A stretch of DNA of 13,365 nucleotides, from assembly GCA_051878835.1 (NCBI GenBank), contig JBJEKW010000033.1:1-13365 (forward strand). Reading direction: 5' to 3'. Of this stretch, positions 13,295 to 13,365 are shown piece after piece; the first letter of the stretch is position 1; the number at the start of each line of letters is the position of its first letter. A model generated the notes under the pieces. That model had not been told where the DNA came from and searched no databases. It saw only the letters and a list, made by a program, of their open reading frames with translations. The position numbers and the translations under genes were made by a program. This DNA is from Olsenella_K sp051878835. GTDB lineage: Bacteria; Actinomycetota; Coriobacteriia; Coriobacteriales; Atopobiaceae.

Positions 13295-13365
13295 CTACGC
13301 CAGCGTATTGGCAAAGGGCAGGTCCAGCTCCCGGTCGCAGGCCACCACCATGAGGTTGTCCGGCA
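13295..13365 (-). CDS. C-terminal end of an unidentified protein (partial)
   Basis: The minus strand from the right edge encodes 23 full codons, ending in CDRELDLPFANTLA and a TAG at 13297-13295. Codons are strongly G/C-ending (GTG, CTG, GAC, GCC), as in the verified genes here, so this is probably the end of a real gene in the same direction as the exporter. The fragment is too short to place in a family. The 187 bp between it and the exporter start hold several GC-rich inverted stretches without a clear T-tract and no confident promoter. Confidence 0.5.
   Translation of the reverse strand, partial: PDNLMVVACDRELDLPFANTLA

Noticed and set aside
1..13365. Mobile elements, phage genes, CRISPR arrays, tRNA or rRNA genes
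   Set aside because: I found no transposase or integrase motifs, no regularly spaced repeats and no tRNA cloverleaf or conserved rRNA stretches when reading both strands; base composition is even across the window.

Overview
The window is GC-rich DNA with strongly G/C-ending codons (CTG, GTG, GCC, GAC), tight divergent and convergent gene packing, and an oxygen-sensitive glycyl radical enzyme. This fits an anaerobic, gut- or mouth-type actinobacterium, most likely a coriobacterium (Olsenella/Atopobium-like). That assignment is inferred from style and gene content, not from a marker gene. I see no rRNA, tRNA, CRISPR array, phage or insertion sequence.

Region 1 (1-3966, minus strand) is one operon for an energy-coupling factor (ECF) vitamin/amino-acid-type importer. 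Read 5' to 3' it runs: promoter (3937-3966), a 25-codon leader peptide with three consecutive Trp codons (3800-3877), a Rho-independent terminator (3737-3766), two tandem paralogous membrane S components resembling TrpP (3059-3637 and 2416-2967), a double-ATPase EcfA1-EcfA2 fusion (487-2352), and EcfT (494 to beyond the left edge, overlapping the ATPase gene by 8 bp). The leader looks like a classical ribosome-mediated tryptophan attenuator, so I infer a tryptophan (or Trp-related) importer. The two S components and the ATPase together (996 residues) contain no tryptophan at all, which suits proteins that must be made when Trp runs out. This is the most striking system in the window.

Region 2 (4071-8249) is a small sugar-related regulon. 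It has a fructose-6-phosphate-aldolase-type transaldolase (4180-4845, plus), a DeoR-family repressor (5007-5762, minus) and a dehydratase/lyase-type glycyl radical enzyme (5936-8236, plus). The promoters of the aldolase and radical enzyme genes share a 17-bp element, GCAATCNGGAACAAACG, lying between -35 and -10, with AAACG boxes spaced exactly 20 bp apart. The DeoR protein is the obvious candidate to bind it. The pair could form a radical-mediated sugar-phosphate breakdown route (for example anhydroglucitol-6-phosphate to deoxyfructose-6-phosphate, then aldol cleavage). No radical-SAM activase is in the window.

Region 3 (8243-10465): a LarA-family nickel-pincer racemase/epimerase gene (minus) converges on the radical enzyme gene with only 6 bp between the stop codons. 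It is divergent from a Cro/CI-type HTH regulator (9770-10465, plus). The intergenic region holds a direct repeat and a CTCAAC-N5-GTTGAG palindrome.

Region 4 (10529-13365, minus): an alpha/beta-hydrolase esterase with a long Lys/Arg/Ala/Ser-rich tail, a tandem-terminator spacer, an EamA/DMT-family 10-TM exporter probably starting at TTG, and the last 23 codons of an unidentified gene at the right edge.
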